Shown: positions 25,637-34,919, counted from the stretch's first letter. The stretch: 64,000 nucleotides of DNA from Verrucomicrobiia bacterium (GCA_036405135.1 DASWYF010000020.1:248001-312000); one strand, 5' to 3'. Numbers and translations are program-made. The notes: a model not told the origin generated them from the letters alone.

Positions 25637-28315
25637 ATGAAGCCCTCATTTCGTCCAGGCATTGCCACCTTGGTCGCCGCTGCGTTTACACTTTCCCTTC
25701 AACTTGTCTCGGCTGCTGCTCCTGCTGCCGCGCCAACACCGCCTTCGGCATTATATGCGCCGCCGGGTTTCAAGGTGGAATTGCTCGCGGGTGGGGAAAT
25801 CGGCGAGGGGTCTTGGGTCGCGATGACGAAGGATGATCGAGGACGGTTGATCATCAGCCCGCAGCATCGCGAGGCGAATAGCGAGGGTGGGTTGCTGCGC
25901 ATCACGCTCGGGTCCGATGGCAAGGTGGCGAAGCGGGAATTCATCGCCAAACCGCTGTATGACGCGCAGGGCATGACGTTCATCGAGGGTTCATTGTATG
26001 TGGTGGTGAACAAATATAGCTCCAAGTATGCGAGTGGATTGTATCGTATTCGGGACAAGGGGAATGATCTTTATGAAGACATCCAGCTCCTGAAAGAATT
26101 TCCCGGTAATGGCGAGCATGGCCCGCATGTGCCGCGCTTGGGACCGGATGGGAAGCTGTATGTGCTGGCGGGGAATCACACGAAATTACCGGCGGGCATC
26201 GCAGCAGATTCGGCGCATCGGAATTATGCGGAGGATCATCTGCTACCGCGGCAATGGGATGGCAATGGTCACGCCACGGGTATCCTGGCGCCGGGTGGTT
26301 ACATCGTGCGCACGGATTTGGACGGCAAGAACTGGGAGGTGCTTTGCGCGGGTTTTCGCAATCCGTATCACTTCGCCTTTAATAGTGATGGGGAGATCTT
26401 CACGTTTGATGCAGACATGGAATGGGATTGGGGCACACCGTGGTATCGTCCTACGCGGGTGAATCATTCCGTCTCCGGTGGTGAATACGGCTGGCGCGCG
26501 GGCACAGGCAAATGGCCGGCGTATTATCCAGACAGCCTCCCGGCGATCGATATCGGCGTGGGTTGCCCCACGGGCATTCAATTCGGTTACGGGGCCAAAT
26601 TCCCGGCGAAGTATCAGCGCGCGCTTTATGTTCTCGATTGGACCTATGGGCGCGTGATGGCAGTGCAGCTCACACCGGATGGGGCATCTTACACGGGCAA
26701 GATCGAGAACTTCGTGTGTCCGATGGGCTTGATGCAACCGGGTGCGGAGAAGCGGCCTTTCAACGTGACGGATCTCGTCATCGGTAATGATGGGGCGATG
26801 TATCTGACCATCGGCGGGCGGAATACGGCGGCAGGATTGTATCGCGTGACCTATGAAGGCACGGAAAGCACAAAGCCATCGATTGAGCCGAATAAAGCGG
26901 GTGCGAAGGAGCGCAAGTTGCGTCGCGAATTGGAAGCGTTTCACGGACATGTAGATGCTAAAGCCGTGTCTACTGCGTGGCCGCACTTGAACAGCGAGGA
27001 TCGCTTCATTCGTTACGCGGCGCGTATAGCGATCGAGATGCAACCGATCGCACAATGGAAAGATCGTGCGCTGGCGGAGAAGAAAACGGAGGCGGGCTTG
27101 AATGGCTTGCTGGCGCTGGCGCGGGTGGGCGGGAAGGAAACGCAACCGGCGTTGCTGGAGGCGTTGAAGAAATTCAAATGGAGTTCGCTCACGGAGTCGC
27201 AGCAGTTGGACAAGCTGCGTGTTATTGCATTGAGCTGCATCCGGCAGGGGCGTCCGGCGAAAGCGGCGGAAGATGCGCTCATCGCGGAGCTGGATGCGCA
27301 ATATCCGGCGAAGACAAAGTTTTTGAATCGTGAACTGGCGCAGGTGCTGATCTATCTGCGCGCGCCGAATGCGATCGGCAAGACGTTGAAGCTGATGGCG
27401 GATGCGCCCACGCAGGAGGAGCAGATCCATTATCTCTTCCATCTCCGCACGGCGCAGGGCTGGACGATGGATCAGCGGAAGCAATATTTCACGTTTATGG
27501 GGCAGAAGATGGCGGCCTCGCAGAACGTGGAGTTCTACGAGCCGGATTATCCGGGCACGAAGCCGGGCCCGATGCCGATGAGCAAGAATCACAATCCGGC
27601 GTTGGAGAAGTGGTTCAAGGAAGCTGGTCGTGCGTATGGCGATGGCTCGAGCCTCGCGAACTTCCTGAAGAACTTTTATGCGGAAGCGTTGGGTAATCTG
27701 AATGCTGCAGAGCAGAAGGAATTGCAGCCGTTGCTCGCGGTGATCGAGGGGAATCTGAAGGGTGGCAAGCCCGCGAAGTCCACGTTCCCCGCAGCGCAAC
27801 AGAAGGCGTTTGTGAAGGAGTGGACGATGGCGGACGTGACGGGTGATCTGGAAAAGGCGCAGTCGGGCCGTAATTTCGGGAAAGGGAAACAGGCGTTTGT
27901 GGATGCGCAGTGCATCTTGTGCCATCGCTTCGGCAATGAAGGCGGCGGCGTGGGGCCGGATCTGACGGCGGTGTCCGCGCGGTTCAGTGCGCGTGATCTG
28001 CTGGAGAGCATCGTGGAGCCGTCGAAGGTGGTTTCCGAGCAGTTCCAGAACACGACGGTCAAGTTGAAGAATGGCGATGATGTCACGGGACGGTTGCTGA
28101 ATGAGACGGCGACGGAGCTGATCTTGCAGCCGAATCCGTTGATGCCGGAGCGGGTGACGGTGAAGAAGAGTGATGTAGCGAAGCAATCGTTTGCCACGCT
28201 CTCGCCGATGCCGGAGGGGTTGGTGAACGGGTTGTCTAAGGAAGATATCTTGGATCTGATTGCGTTCATGCAATCGGCGGGGAATCCGGGGCATCAGGTG
28301 TTTCGGAGAAAATGA
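25637..28315 (+). CDS. secreted propeller protein with HEAT-like repeats and C-terminal c-type heme domain (PVC type)
   Basis: An 892-residue protein. A signal peptide covers about 1-27. Residues about 40-410 look like a PQQ/glucose-sorbosone-dehydrogenase-type beta-propeller (GFKVELLAGGEIGEGSW, FRNPYHFAFNSDGEIFTFD). A helical, HEAT-like region follows. A c-type cytochrome domain starts at CILCH (759-763), with a candidate distal Met in LSPMPEGL near 858. This architecture is a hallmark of Planctomycetes and Verrucomicrobia, where it is thought to oxidise sugars or alcohols in the periplasm and pass electrons on; no substrate has been established. Divergent from the hydrolase at 24630. The long gap to the next gene holds a hairpin array. 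Confidence 0.85.
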   Translation: MKPSFRPGIATLVAAAFTLSLQLVSAAAPAAAPTPPSALYAPPGFKVELLAGGEIGEGSWVAMTKDDRGRLIISPQHREANSEGGLLRITLGSDGKVAKREFIAKPLYDAQGMTFIEGSLYVVVNKYSSKYASGLYRIRDKGNDLYEDIQLLKEFPGNGEHGPHVPRLGPDGKLYVLAGNHTKLPAGIAADSAHRNYAEDHLLPRQWDGNGHATGILAPGGYIVRTDLDGKNWEVLCAGFRNPYHFAFNSDGEIFTFDADMEWDWGTPWYRPTRVNHSVSGGEYGWRAGTGKWPAYYPDSLPAIDIGVGCPTGIQFGYGAKFPAKYQRALYVLDWTYGRVMAVQLTPDGASYTGKIENFVCPMGLMQPGAEKRPFNVTDLVIGNDGAMYLTIGGRNTAAGLYRVTYEGTESTKPSIEPNKAGAKERKLRRELEAFHGHVDAKAVSTAWPHLNSEDRFIRYAARIAIEMQPIAQWKDRALAEKKTEAGLNGLLALARVGGKETQPALLEALKKFKWSSLTESQQLDKLRVIALSCIRQGRPAKAAEDALIAELDAQYPAKTKFLNRELAQVLIYLRAPNAIGKTLKLMADAPTQEEQIHYLFHLRTAQGWTMDQRKQYFTFMGQKMAASQNVEFYEPDYPGTKPGPMPMSKNHNPALEKWFKEAGRAYGDGSSLANFLKNFYAEALGNLNAAEQKELQPLLAVIEGNLKGGKPAKSTFPAAQQKAFVKEWTMADVTGDLEKAQSGRNFGKGKQAFVDAQCILCHRFGNEGGGVGPDLTAVSARFSARDLLESIVEPSKVVSEQFQNTTVKLKNGDDVTGRLLNETATELILQPNPLMPERVTVKKSDVAKQSFATLSPMPEGLVNGLSKEDILDLIAFMQSAGNPGHQVFRRK

Positions 28316-28325
28316 AATTGTAATT

Positions 28326-28673
28326 CAGCCCCAAGGGGGCTGCGGCTCAAAGCCCAACGTTGCTCCGTTTGACGGAGCTACGTTGTGTAACGTGTGTAGG
28401 GTTGTTCAACCACAACGTGGTTGCGGATGAAGGAAGCTTTTTCGTGAGAATTGTGACGCAACCCCGTTGGGGTTGGATGATTAACACGCTTTGAACCCAA
28501 GGTAGTCCCGCAAAGGCGGGCCAACCTTGGGCTTTGGGACGGAACGCCGTTGGCGTTCTAATCCTGACGAGGAAAAGACTCGCGGCAAGATGCCGCTCTA
28601 CCCGCACTCAGGATGAGTGCGCTACGTTCGCCGAGGTTGGACAGGTGGAGGCACCTGTCCCACTACGCCTCGG
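28326..28673. repeat. array of nine short, mostly 7-3-7 hairpins
   Basis: Nine hairpins within 350 bases. Six are 17 bases long with a 7-base stem and a 3-base loop: 28326 (CAGCCCC/AAG), 28362 (GCTCCGT/TTG), 28407 (CAACCAC/AAC), 28459 (CAACCCC/GTT), 28542 (GAACGCC/GTT) and 28604 (GCACTCA/GGA). Others are CCCGC at 28507 inside an outer CCCAAGGT stem (28496-28531), GCGGCA/AGA at 28582, and GGACAGGTG at 28639 inside an outer CCGAGG stem (28631-28673). Stem sequences all differ. Four hairpins are flanked on the right by CTAC, which on the minus strand gives GTAG just 5' of the hairpin, as in REP elements. Confidence 0.85.
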
Positions 28674-28797
28674 CTTGGTGCGTCGCTCTTCGCACTTCTT
28701 AACTCGTTCCTTGCGTGTGTCCTTTCGGCTTGCTGGCATGCGCTCGGCGGATAGACTGGCGGGCGTTCCGATTTTTTGTTTCTAACACATATTACAC

Positions 28798-30063
28798 ATG
28801 AACACGGTCACCGCTCTGAAGACGGTCAATAAGAACGTCGCCAAAATCGTTGAAGCCGAGATTTCCGCCACGGGCGGTTTGCTCCGCCTCGCCCCTTGCT
28901 GGGTTCCGCGCTCCTTCTTGCAACCGGGCAAGCGCCTGAAGCTGCACCCGGATGATCTCTACGCCTACGGCTTGAACCGGGGCGGTATCGATGAACGCTG
29001 GTTCGCCTCCACGACGCCCGCGGCGAATGAGAATCGCACGCCGGACGAGGGCTTGAGCTATGTGGTGGTGGGCAAGAACCGTTTCACGTTGCAACAGGCG
29101 GTGGCGGAAACGGGCGCGACGTTGATCGGCAAATCGATCTGGGGCAAATACAAGAAGTGGCCGGTTTACTCGAAGTTCTTCGATAACATGGGTCCGATCC
29201 CGCATCACATGCACCAGAGCGCCGCGCAGGCGAAGCTCGTGGGCCAGGAAGGCAAGCCGGAGTCTTACTACTTCCCGCCGCAGCATAACAACGTGGGTAA
29301 CAATTTCCCTTACACGTTCATGGGCTTCGAGCCCGGCACGACGAAGGCGCAAGTGCGCAAGTGCCTGGAGAACTGGAACAAGGGTGATAACGGCATCCTC
29401 GATCTGTCGAAGGCGTATCGCTTGAAGGTGGGCACGGGCTGGCTGATCGATCCTTGCATCCTCCATGCACCGGGTTCGCTCTGCACGTATGAGCCGCAGT
29501 GGGGTTCCGATGTGTTCGGCATGTATCAGAGCCTGGTGGAAGGCCGCGAAGTGCCGTGGAGCCTGCTGGTGAAGGACATGCCGAAGAAGCATCACAAGGA
29601 CCTGGACTTCATCGTGGAACAGCTCGACTGGGACAAGAATGTGGATCCGAAGTTCAAGGACAACCACTATCTCGAGCCGGTGCCGGTCGCGGATACGCGC
29701 AGCGAAGGTTTCGTGGATCGCTGGATCGTTTACGGCAAGGTGGATGGCGAACAGCTCTTCACGGCGAAGGAACTGACGGTTGATCCGGGCGCGAAAGCGA
29801 CGATCACGGATAATGGCGCTTACGGCCTGATCTGCGTGCAAGGCACGGGCAAGATCAACGGCCAGCCGCTCAACAGCCCGAAGCTGATCCGCTTCCATGA
29901 ACTCACTGAAGACGAATATTTCGTGACGGAAGACGGCGCGAAAGCCGGCATCACGTACGAGAACACGAGCGAGACGGAACCGCTGGTGATTCTCCGCTAC
30001 TTCGGCCCGGAAGTGAACCCGGATGCGCCGAAGATGGGTGCGTACCGGAAGAACAAGTTTTGA
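28798..30063 (+). CDS. mannose-6-phosphate isomerase-like cupin protein
   Basis: A 421-residue protein related to class I mannose-6-phosphate isomerases. Candidate metal ligands are HHMHQ (136-140) and Glu155 in KPESYYF, matching the Q-x-H and KPE pattern of the family; a further His lies in LHAPGSL. The C-terminal part is cupin-like. It probably binds one divalent metal and isomerises or binds a sugar phosphate, though the substrate may differ from mannose-6-phosphate. The long hairpin-rich gap upstream means its promoter lies close to 28700-28790; a terminator follows at 30123. Confidence 0.7.
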   Translation: MNTVTALKTVNKNVAKIVEAEISATGGLLRLAPCWVPRSFLQPGKRLKLHPDDLYAYGLNRGGIDERWFASTTPAANENRTPDEGLSYVVVGKNRFTLQQAVAETGATLIGKSIWGKYKKWPVYSKFFDNMGPIPHHMHQSAAQAKLVGQEGKPESYYFPPQHNNVGNNFPYTFMGFEPGTTKAQVRKCLENWNKGDNGILDLSKAYRLKVGTGWLIDPCILHAPGSLCTYEPQWGSDVFGMYQSLVEGREVPWSLLVKDMPKKHHKDLDFIVEQLDWDKNVDPKFKDNHYLEPVPVADTRSEGFVDRWIVYGKVDGEQLFTAKELTVDPGAKATITDNGAYGLICVQGTGKINGQPLNSPKLIRFHELTEDEYFVTEDGAKAGITYENTSETEPLVILRYFGPEVNPDAPKMGAYRKNKF

Positions 30064-30122
30064 TTAACTTATCACGGTAAGGATGGCTTCAACGCCGTCC
30101 CTGACTGAACGGTTTTGCAACG

Positions 30123-30155
30123 GCGGCTGATGGAGATATCCATCAGCCGCTGTTT
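30123..30155 (+). terminator. Rho-independent terminator
   Basis: CGGCTGATGGA pairs with TCCATCAGCCG over a GATA loop, followed by CTGTTT. It separates the cupin gene from the flagellar cluster. Confidence 0.8.
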
Positions 30156-30380
30156 CATTCTCGCTGATAGAAACATAAGGGGCTTTGCAGATGGATTCAG
30201 GGTATCTATAGCTGCCGGCAGCCGTAACGAGGAAATGGCTCATTCTTACCCGCGCCATGTAGGCTTCCATTCTTTTAGGAACGCTTCGCGCCTCCATGGT
30301 AGATTCTTCCCCTAACTCCCCTCCGACCCGGAAAACTTTGCCGCTTTGCGTTCCGGGTCTCTCCAAAACCCCATAAAATC
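30156..30380. other. upstream region of the flagellar cluster
   Basis: No supported gene. An inverted repeat GACCCGGAA (30325-30333) and TTCCGGGTC (30351-30359) lies about 40-70 bases upstream of the sigma-54 -24 box. It could be an activator site or a remnant hairpin; sigma-54 promoters need an upstream-bound activator. Confidence 0.35.
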
Positions 30381-30410
30381 AAGGGTTTACCGCGCTGGCA
30401 TGTTCGTTGC
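30381..30410 (+). promoter_or_regulatory. sigma-54 promoter P1 for flgB-flhA
   Basis: TGGCAT-N5-TTGC (30396-30410) fits the -24/-12 consensus with correct spacing. AAGGGTTTA (30381-30389) lies six bases before it and recurs at two other flagellar promoters (52204 and 55537). The flgB start is about 34 bases downstream. Confidence 0.85.
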
Positions 30411-30443
30411 TAAACACGCAGCGACCGATAGCTATTGCGGCAT

Positions 30444-30824
30444 ATGATTGATGGAATGTTCAACCAACCAGGCTACCTGACGGCCAAGCGTATGATGGAT
30501 GCGACGGCTCTGCGTCATGAGGCCATTGCCAGCAATCTCGCCAATCTCGAGACCCCCGGCTACAAGCGCATCGACCTCGCGCCCGCTTTCCAGAGCGAAC
30601 TCCAGCAGGCCGTCAAAAGCCGTGAACCGCAAAATTTGACCGGTCTTCGCCCTTCGTTATCGATCGATCCCAACGCCGTCGCCGCCAATCGCGATGGCAA
30701 CACCGTGCAGATGGAGACGGAACTGGCCCATCTCGCCGAGAACACCATGGCCCACCAGTTGGAAACGCAACTCGTCAGCGGCTCCTTGTTGAAGCTCCGC
30801 CTGGCCATCACCGGACGCGGCTAA
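30444..30824 (+). CDS. flgB: flagellar basal-body rod protein FlgB
   Basis: A 126-residue rod protein. The N-terminal ASNLANLETPGYK (about 32-44) is the FlgB/FlgC signature, and the C-terminal LVSGSLLKLRLAI matches FlgB. It forms part of the proximal rod and is exported by the flagellar type III apparatus without a cleavable signal. It is the first gene behind sigma-54 promoter P1. ATG 30444 is used; a TTG nine bases earlier is unlikely. flgC follows after 12 bases. Confidence 0.93.
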   Translation: MIDGMFNQPGYLTAKRMMDATALRHEAIASNLANLETPGYKRIDLAPAFQSELQQAVKSREPQNLTGLRPSLSIDPNAVAANRDGNTVQMETELAHLAENTMAHQLETQLVSGSLLKLRLAITGRG

Positions 30825-30836
30825 CCGATCTAGCTC

Positions 30837-31259
30837 ATGATCAACGGACTTTTACCCGGCATACAAAGCACCACGGCAGCACTCGACGCCGAGCGCACTC
30901 GCTTGGAGATCGTTTCGCAGAACATCGCTAACGCCAATACAACGCGCGGCGTCGATGGTAAGCCGTATCAACGTCAGCAAGTCGTGTTCGAGAACGTGTT
31001 GCAGAACCAGATCGGTGGTCAATCCACGCCCATGATCAAGGTCGCCCGTATCGAGAAGGACGAGCGCCCTTCCAAACTCGTTTACAATCCCGGCCATCCG
31101 GATGCGAACAAGGACGGCATGGTTTCCATGCCCGACATCAACATCCATGAGGAGATGGCGGACATGATGGTTTCCTCCCGCGCGTTCGAGGCCAATCTCT
31201 CGGTCGTCCGCAATGCCCGTCACATGGCTCTGCAAACCCTTTCCATCGGCAAACGCTAA
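30837..31259 (+). CDS. flgC: flagellar basal-body rod protein FlgC
   Basis: A 140-residue rod protein. Near the N-terminus, LDAERTRLEIVSQNIANANT is the axial-protein motif. The C-terminus MVSSRAFEANLSVVRNARHM matches FlgC, with the paired end helices that build the rod. It belongs to the P1 operon between flgB and fliE, the standard bacterial order. Length is typical. Confidence 0.95.
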   Translation: MINGLLPGIQSTTAALDAERTRLEIVSQNIANANTTRGVDGKPYQRQQVVFENVLQNQIGGQSTPMIKVARIEKDERPSKLVYNPGHPDANKDGMVSMPDINIHEEMADMMVSSRAFEANLSVVRNARHMALQTLSIGKR

Positions 31260-31269
31260 GCACTAGACC

Positions 31270-31659
31270 ATGAACCCGCTCTCCGCCATCAGCATGTTCG
31301 CCAGCCCGCAAGTGGGCGGCCAACTGCCTGTAGAGAAGCTGAAGGCGAACATTCCCGCTGCCGAACTGCGCACGCTGGAAGGCGCCGGTGCGGTTGGTCA
31401 GATGCGGGATGCCTTGCCTCTCGGCAAAGCCGCTCCCGGACAAGGCTTCGGCGATGTGCTCGGTAACTTCGTCAACGAAGTCAACAGCAAGCAGGCGAAC
31501 GCAGCAGACACGGTGAACGGCCTCATGTCTGGCGAGGGCGTTTCCCTACATCAAGCCATGATCGCCATGGAGGAAGCGAGTGTCTCCTTCCAGCTCATGG
31601 TGGAAGTGCGCAACAAACTTCTCGAGACGTATCAAGAACTGATGCGCATGCAGATCTGA
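31270..31659 (+). CDS. fliE: flagellar hook-basal body complex protein FliE
   Basis: A 129-residue FliE. The C-terminal region VSLHQAMIAMEEASVSFQLMVEVRNKLLETYQELMRMQI is split across a conserved amphipathic helix characteristic of FliE, which links the MS-ring to the rod and is an early export substrate. It is slightly longer than the usual 105 residues because of an N-terminal tail. Third gene of the operon. Confidence 0.92.
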   Translation: MNPLSAISMFASPQVGGQLPVEKLKANIPAAELRTLEGAGAVGQMRDALPLGKAAPGQGFGDVLGNFVNEVNSKQANAADTVNGLMSGEGVSLHQAMIAMEEASVSFQLMVEVRNKLLETYQELMRMQI

Positions 31660-31683
31660 GCGATCTAAGAAAAATCTGATTTC

Positions 31684-33294
31684 ATGAACCAGGGTCTTAC
31701 ACAAGTTCTTACCCAGCTGAAAACGATCTGGGGCCAGCTCGGTCTCAATCAGCGTATCAGCATCGTGCTCACCGCGCTCGTGGTGCTGGGCGGTCTGGCT
31801 GGTCTCGGTTTCTTGTCCAGCCGGGTCGAATATGCCTTGCTCTATGGCAAGCTCGATGACGCCGAAGCCGCGAAAGTCGTCGCCGCACTGGACGAGAACA
31901 GCATCCCCTACAAGATCAGCCGTGCCGGTGGCAGCATCACGGTTCCTGCCGAGAAAGTTCACTTCGCCCGCATGCAGCTCGCTACAAAGGGCATCCCGCG
32001 TTCTTCCGATGGCGTCGGTTTCGAGATCTTCGACAAGCCGAACTTCGGCATCTCTGATTTCGTCCAGCGCGCGAATTATCTCCGCGCCGTCCAAGGCGAA
32101 CTCGCCCGCACCATCGGCCAGGTGGATAGCATCGAGAACGCCCGAGTGATGATCGTCATGCCGGAGAACCGCCTCCTGTCCGATGCCAAGCGCAAGCCCA
32201 CGGCTTCCGTCTTCATCCGCGTGCGTGGTAATGCCCAACTGCCCCAGCAATCCGTGCAAGCCATCCGTTTCCTCGTCGCGAATGCCGTGGAAGGGTTGCA
32301 GGCGAATTCCGTTTCTGTGGTGGACAATCTCGGCAACGTCCTCACCGAATCGCACGAAGAAGACTCCGTCGTCGGCCTCAGCACCTCGCAGCTCTCCGCC
32401 CGCAAGAACATCGAGCAATACCTTTCCCGCAAAGCTGAAGGAATGTTGGAGACGGTTCTTGGGCCTGGCCAGGCCGTTGTGCGCGTTTCTGCAGAGATCA
32501 ACTACGACACCGTTTCTCGCACTGAAGAAAAATATGACCCCGAGGGTCAGGTCCTTCGCTCTGCCACCGTGAATGATGAAGATACACAGAGCGCAGCCAA
32601 CCCTGCTGGCGGTGGCGTGGCTGGCGCAGCCGTCAATGCCAGTACTACGACGAATGCGACTGCCGCGCTCACTAACATGAACACGAGCAAGAAGAAGATC
32701 ACCAACAACCAATACGAGATTAACAAGACCACCAGCACGTTGACTCAAGTGGCGGGTGGCTTACGCCGTGTGACGGCGGCTGTGTTCGTCGCTTCGCAAG
32801 TCAGTGGTGCTGGCACGAATCGCGTCGTCACCGCCCGTACACCTGAAGAGATGCAGAAGCTCCGCCGCATCGTCCAGAGCGCCTTGGGTGTCACCGCTGA
32901 AGAAGCCGAGAGCATCACGCTCGAAGAGATCACTTTCAACGATCAGGCCGCAGTCGAGACCACACGCCTCCTTGATGTCCAGCAACAGCGCGATTTTTAT
33001 TGGAATATCGGCAAGAACGTCGGCTATGTCCTGGCCGCGTTGCTGGTGCTCTTTAGCTTCTGGCGATTGTTGCAGAAGACCACCGTGGAATCCATCCCGC
33101 TTGGCGTTCCAGTCGGTGAACTGATGAACGGGGAGAACGGCCATGCTCATGGGCGCAACGGCAACGGCTCCAACGGAGATAAAGGCCGCTCCAATGTGGT
33201 GACTGTCGAAGTCTTGAACCAGCTTATCCGCGATAACCCGGACAATCTCACTCAATCCATCCGTACGTGGATGACCCGTGGCAAAGCCAAGTAA
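31684..33294 (+). CDS. fliF: flagellar MS-ring protein FliF
   Basis: A 536-residue MS-ring protein. Two membrane segments, near 35-55 and 440-460, flank the periplasmic YscJ/FliF domains (YALLYGKLDDAEAAKVVAAL, then the RBM segments). The C-terminal cytoplasmic tail, which binds FliG, is present (LIRDNPDNLTQSIRTWM). A Asn/Thr/Gly-rich stretch follows the second membrane segment. It is the platform on which rotor and export gate assemble. FliG starts five bases after the stop. Confidence 0.95.
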   Translation: MNQGLTQVLTQLKTIWGQLGLNQRISIVLTALVVLGGLAGLGFLSSRVEYALLYGKLDDAEAAKVVAALDENSIPYKISRAGGSITVPAEKVHFARMQLATKGIPRSSDGVGFEIFDKPNFGISDFVQRANYLRAVQGELARTIGQVDSIENARVMIVMPENRLLSDAKRKPTASVFIRVRGNAQLPQQSVQAIRFLVANAVEGLQANSVSVVDNLGNVLTESHEEDSVVGLSTSQLSARKNIEQYLSRKAEGMLETVLGPGQAVVRVSAEINYDTVSRTEEKYDPEGQVLRSATVNDEDTQSAANPAGGGVAGAAVNASTTTNATAALTNMNTSKKKITNNQYEINKTTSTLTQVAGGLRRVTAAVFVASQVSGAGTNRVVTARTPEEMQKLRRIVQSALGVTAEEAESITLEEITFNDQAAVETTRLLDVQQQRDFYWNIGKNVGYVLAALLVLFSFWRLLQKTTVESIPLGVPVGELMNGENGHAHGRNGNGSNGDKGRSNVVTVEVLNQLIRDNPDNLTQSIRTWMTRGKAK

Positions 33295-33298
33295 CACT

Positions 33299-34348
33299 AT
33301 GTCCGCCTCTGCTGAAAATACTGCTACATCCGAGACTGCCAAGTTCACCAAGATCCAGAAACTGGCGGCTCTCCTGATCATCCTCGGCCCAGACAGCGCC
33401 GCCTCGATCATTCGTAATCTGGACGATCACGAAGTGGAAGCGGTCTCCTCGGAAATGGCCAAGATGAATCTGCTCAGTCAAGAGTTGCAGGCCGAAATCC
33501 TCGAAGAATTCACCGAAGTGGCGCTGACAGCCACCACCTCCTTGCGTGGCGGCGTGGAATACACGCAGACCGTGTTGGAGAAATCACTTGGTCTTTTCAA
33601 AGCGTCAAACGTCATCACCCGCGTGGCTCCTACGCGCGCTCCTGTGGCCGCTATGCAACAGATCGTGGAGCTCGAGCCACGCCAGATATTCAATCTTATC
33701 AAGCACGAACAGCCCCAGACCATCGCGCTCATCTCCAGCTACCTGACTCCTGAAAAAGCCGGACAGGTGCTCACCATGTTGCGTGCTGAACTGCGCGAGC
33801 AAGTCATCGAACGTCTCGCGACCTTGGCTCCCACGCCGATCGAAGTCGTGGAGAAGGTCGTGGAAGTCATCAATCTCAAGCTCGGCAGCAAACACACGCG
33901 CGCGTTCAACCAGACGGGGGGCGTGAAGTCCGCTGCCAGCCTCTTGAATTCACTTGATAAAAACGTCAGCAAGACATTGCTCATCTCCATTGAGGAGCGG
34001 AATCCCGAACTCGGGCAGGCCATCCGTCAGAAGATGTTCACGTTCGAGGACATCGCGGCTCTCGATCCCGCGTCGCTTCAGAAAATTTTGCGCGAAGTGG
34101 ACATGCGGGACCTCGCCGTGGCGCTCAAGACCGCGAGCGAACAGCTCAAGACGGCATTGCTCGGCTGCATCTCCAAGCGGGCTGCAGAGACGGTCGCCGA
34201 AGAGATGAGTTTCATGGGCCCGCTTAAATTGCGCGATATCGAAGCGGCCCAGCTCCGCATCATCGAAGTGGTGCGCAAGCTGGAGAGTGAAGGCGAGATC
34301 GACCTGGGTGGCATGAAGGAGGGCAAGCAGGATGAAGTCATGGTCTGA
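33299..34348 (+). CDS. fliG: flagellar motor switch protein FliG
   Basis: A 349-residue FliG. The N-terminal domain (KIQKLAALLIILGPDSAASIIRNL) binds FliF, the middle holds EHPQTIALIS-like HEQPQTIALISSYL, and the C-terminal domain carries the charged torque helix RDLAVALKTASEQLKTALLGCISKRAAE. It transmits torque from MotA. ATG 33299 is used because an upstream in-frame ATG lies within fliF. It overlaps fliH by 17 bases. Confidence 0.95.
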   Translation: MSASAENTATSETAKFTKIQKLAALLIILGPDSAASIIRNLDDHEVEAVSSEMAKMNLLSQELQAEILEEFTEVALTATTSLRGGVEYTQTVLEKSLGLFKASNVITRVAPTRAPVAAMQQIVELEPRQIFNLIKHEQPQTIALISSYLTPEKAGQVLTMLRAELREQVIERLATLAPTPIEVVEKVVEVINLKLGSKHTRAFNQTGGVKSAASLLNSLDKNVSKTLLISIEERNPELGQAIRQKMFTFEDIAALDPASLQKILREVDMRDLAVALKTASEQLKTALLGCISKRAAETVAEEMSFMGPLKLRDIEAAQLRIIEVVRKLESEGEIDLGGMKEGKQDEVMV

Positions 34349-34919
34349 GAAAATCATGGTGTCCTCGCCTTTGCGGGATGTCCAGCTCGCGCCTCCGCCC
34401 GGCAGCCCGCAATGGGAAGAACGGGTGAAAGAGCGCGAGCGTGCTGCGTACGAACGTGGCGTGGCTGCTGGCGAACGTTCCATTGGTCAGATGCTCATCC
34501 AGCAACGCGCTGATATGCTTGATCTGCAAACCGGTATCTTCACCGCTTTGCGACAGACCATTCCGCAGCTCGTCGCGGAGTCCGAGACTGCCTTGCTCGA
34601 ACTCGTCACTGCCTCGGTCCAGAAGATCATCGCAAGCATTCCCATCGATGCCGGGATGATCGAAGCCGTCGTGCGTGAAGCGCTTGAGCAGATGGAGCAC
34701 GCGTCCGAAGTCACCGTGCATCTGCATCCGCACGATCTCGATTTATTGCGCAAGATCAATGCACCGCTGCTGCTTGAGCAAGTGGGCGGCAAGCCCCTGC
34801 ATTTCCAGCAAGACGTGACCATCTCGCGTGGTGGTTGTCTCTTGAAGACCAGCTTCGGCATCGTAGACGCCCGGCGCGAAACCAAGGTGGAACGCCTCGC
34901 CAACTCTCTCGCCGCATGA
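34332..34919 (+). CDS. fliH: flagellar assembly protein FliH
   Basis: A 195-residue FliH-like protein. It has a helical, charged N-terminal half (EERVKERERAAYERGVAAGE with Gly-spaced pattern) and a C-terminal V-ATPase-E-like domain (VTVHLHPHDLDLLRK, LKTSFGIVDARRETKVERL). It regulates the export ATPase FliI. It overlaps fliG by 17 and fliI by four bases, implying coupled translation. An alternative start at 34356 exists. Confidence 0.9.
   Translation: MKSWSEKIMVSSPLRDVQLAPPPGSPQWEERVKERERAAYERGVAAGERSIGQMLIQQRADMLDLQTGIFTALRQTIPQLVAESETALLELVTASVQKIIASIPIDAGMIEAVVREALEQMEHASEVTVHLHPHDLDLLRKINAPLLLEQVGGKPLHFQQDVTISRGGCLLKTSFGIVDARRETKVERLANSLAA

Noticed and set aside
26243-28294. 683-codon minus-strand open frame
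   Set aside because: Antisense to the PVC-type cytochrome gene. Its composition is dominated by Arg, Leu and His, and it has no recognisable domain.
28326-28673. CRISPR array
   Set aside because: The hairpins differ in sequence and there is no constant repeat or constant spacer length; no cas genes are present.
28792-29898. 368-codon minus-strand open frame
   Set aside because: Antisense to the mannose-6-phosphate-isomerase-like gene, which has clear metal-ligand motifs.
31546-32748. 400-codon minus-strand open frame
   Set aside because: Antisense to fliF; no domain and skewed composition.
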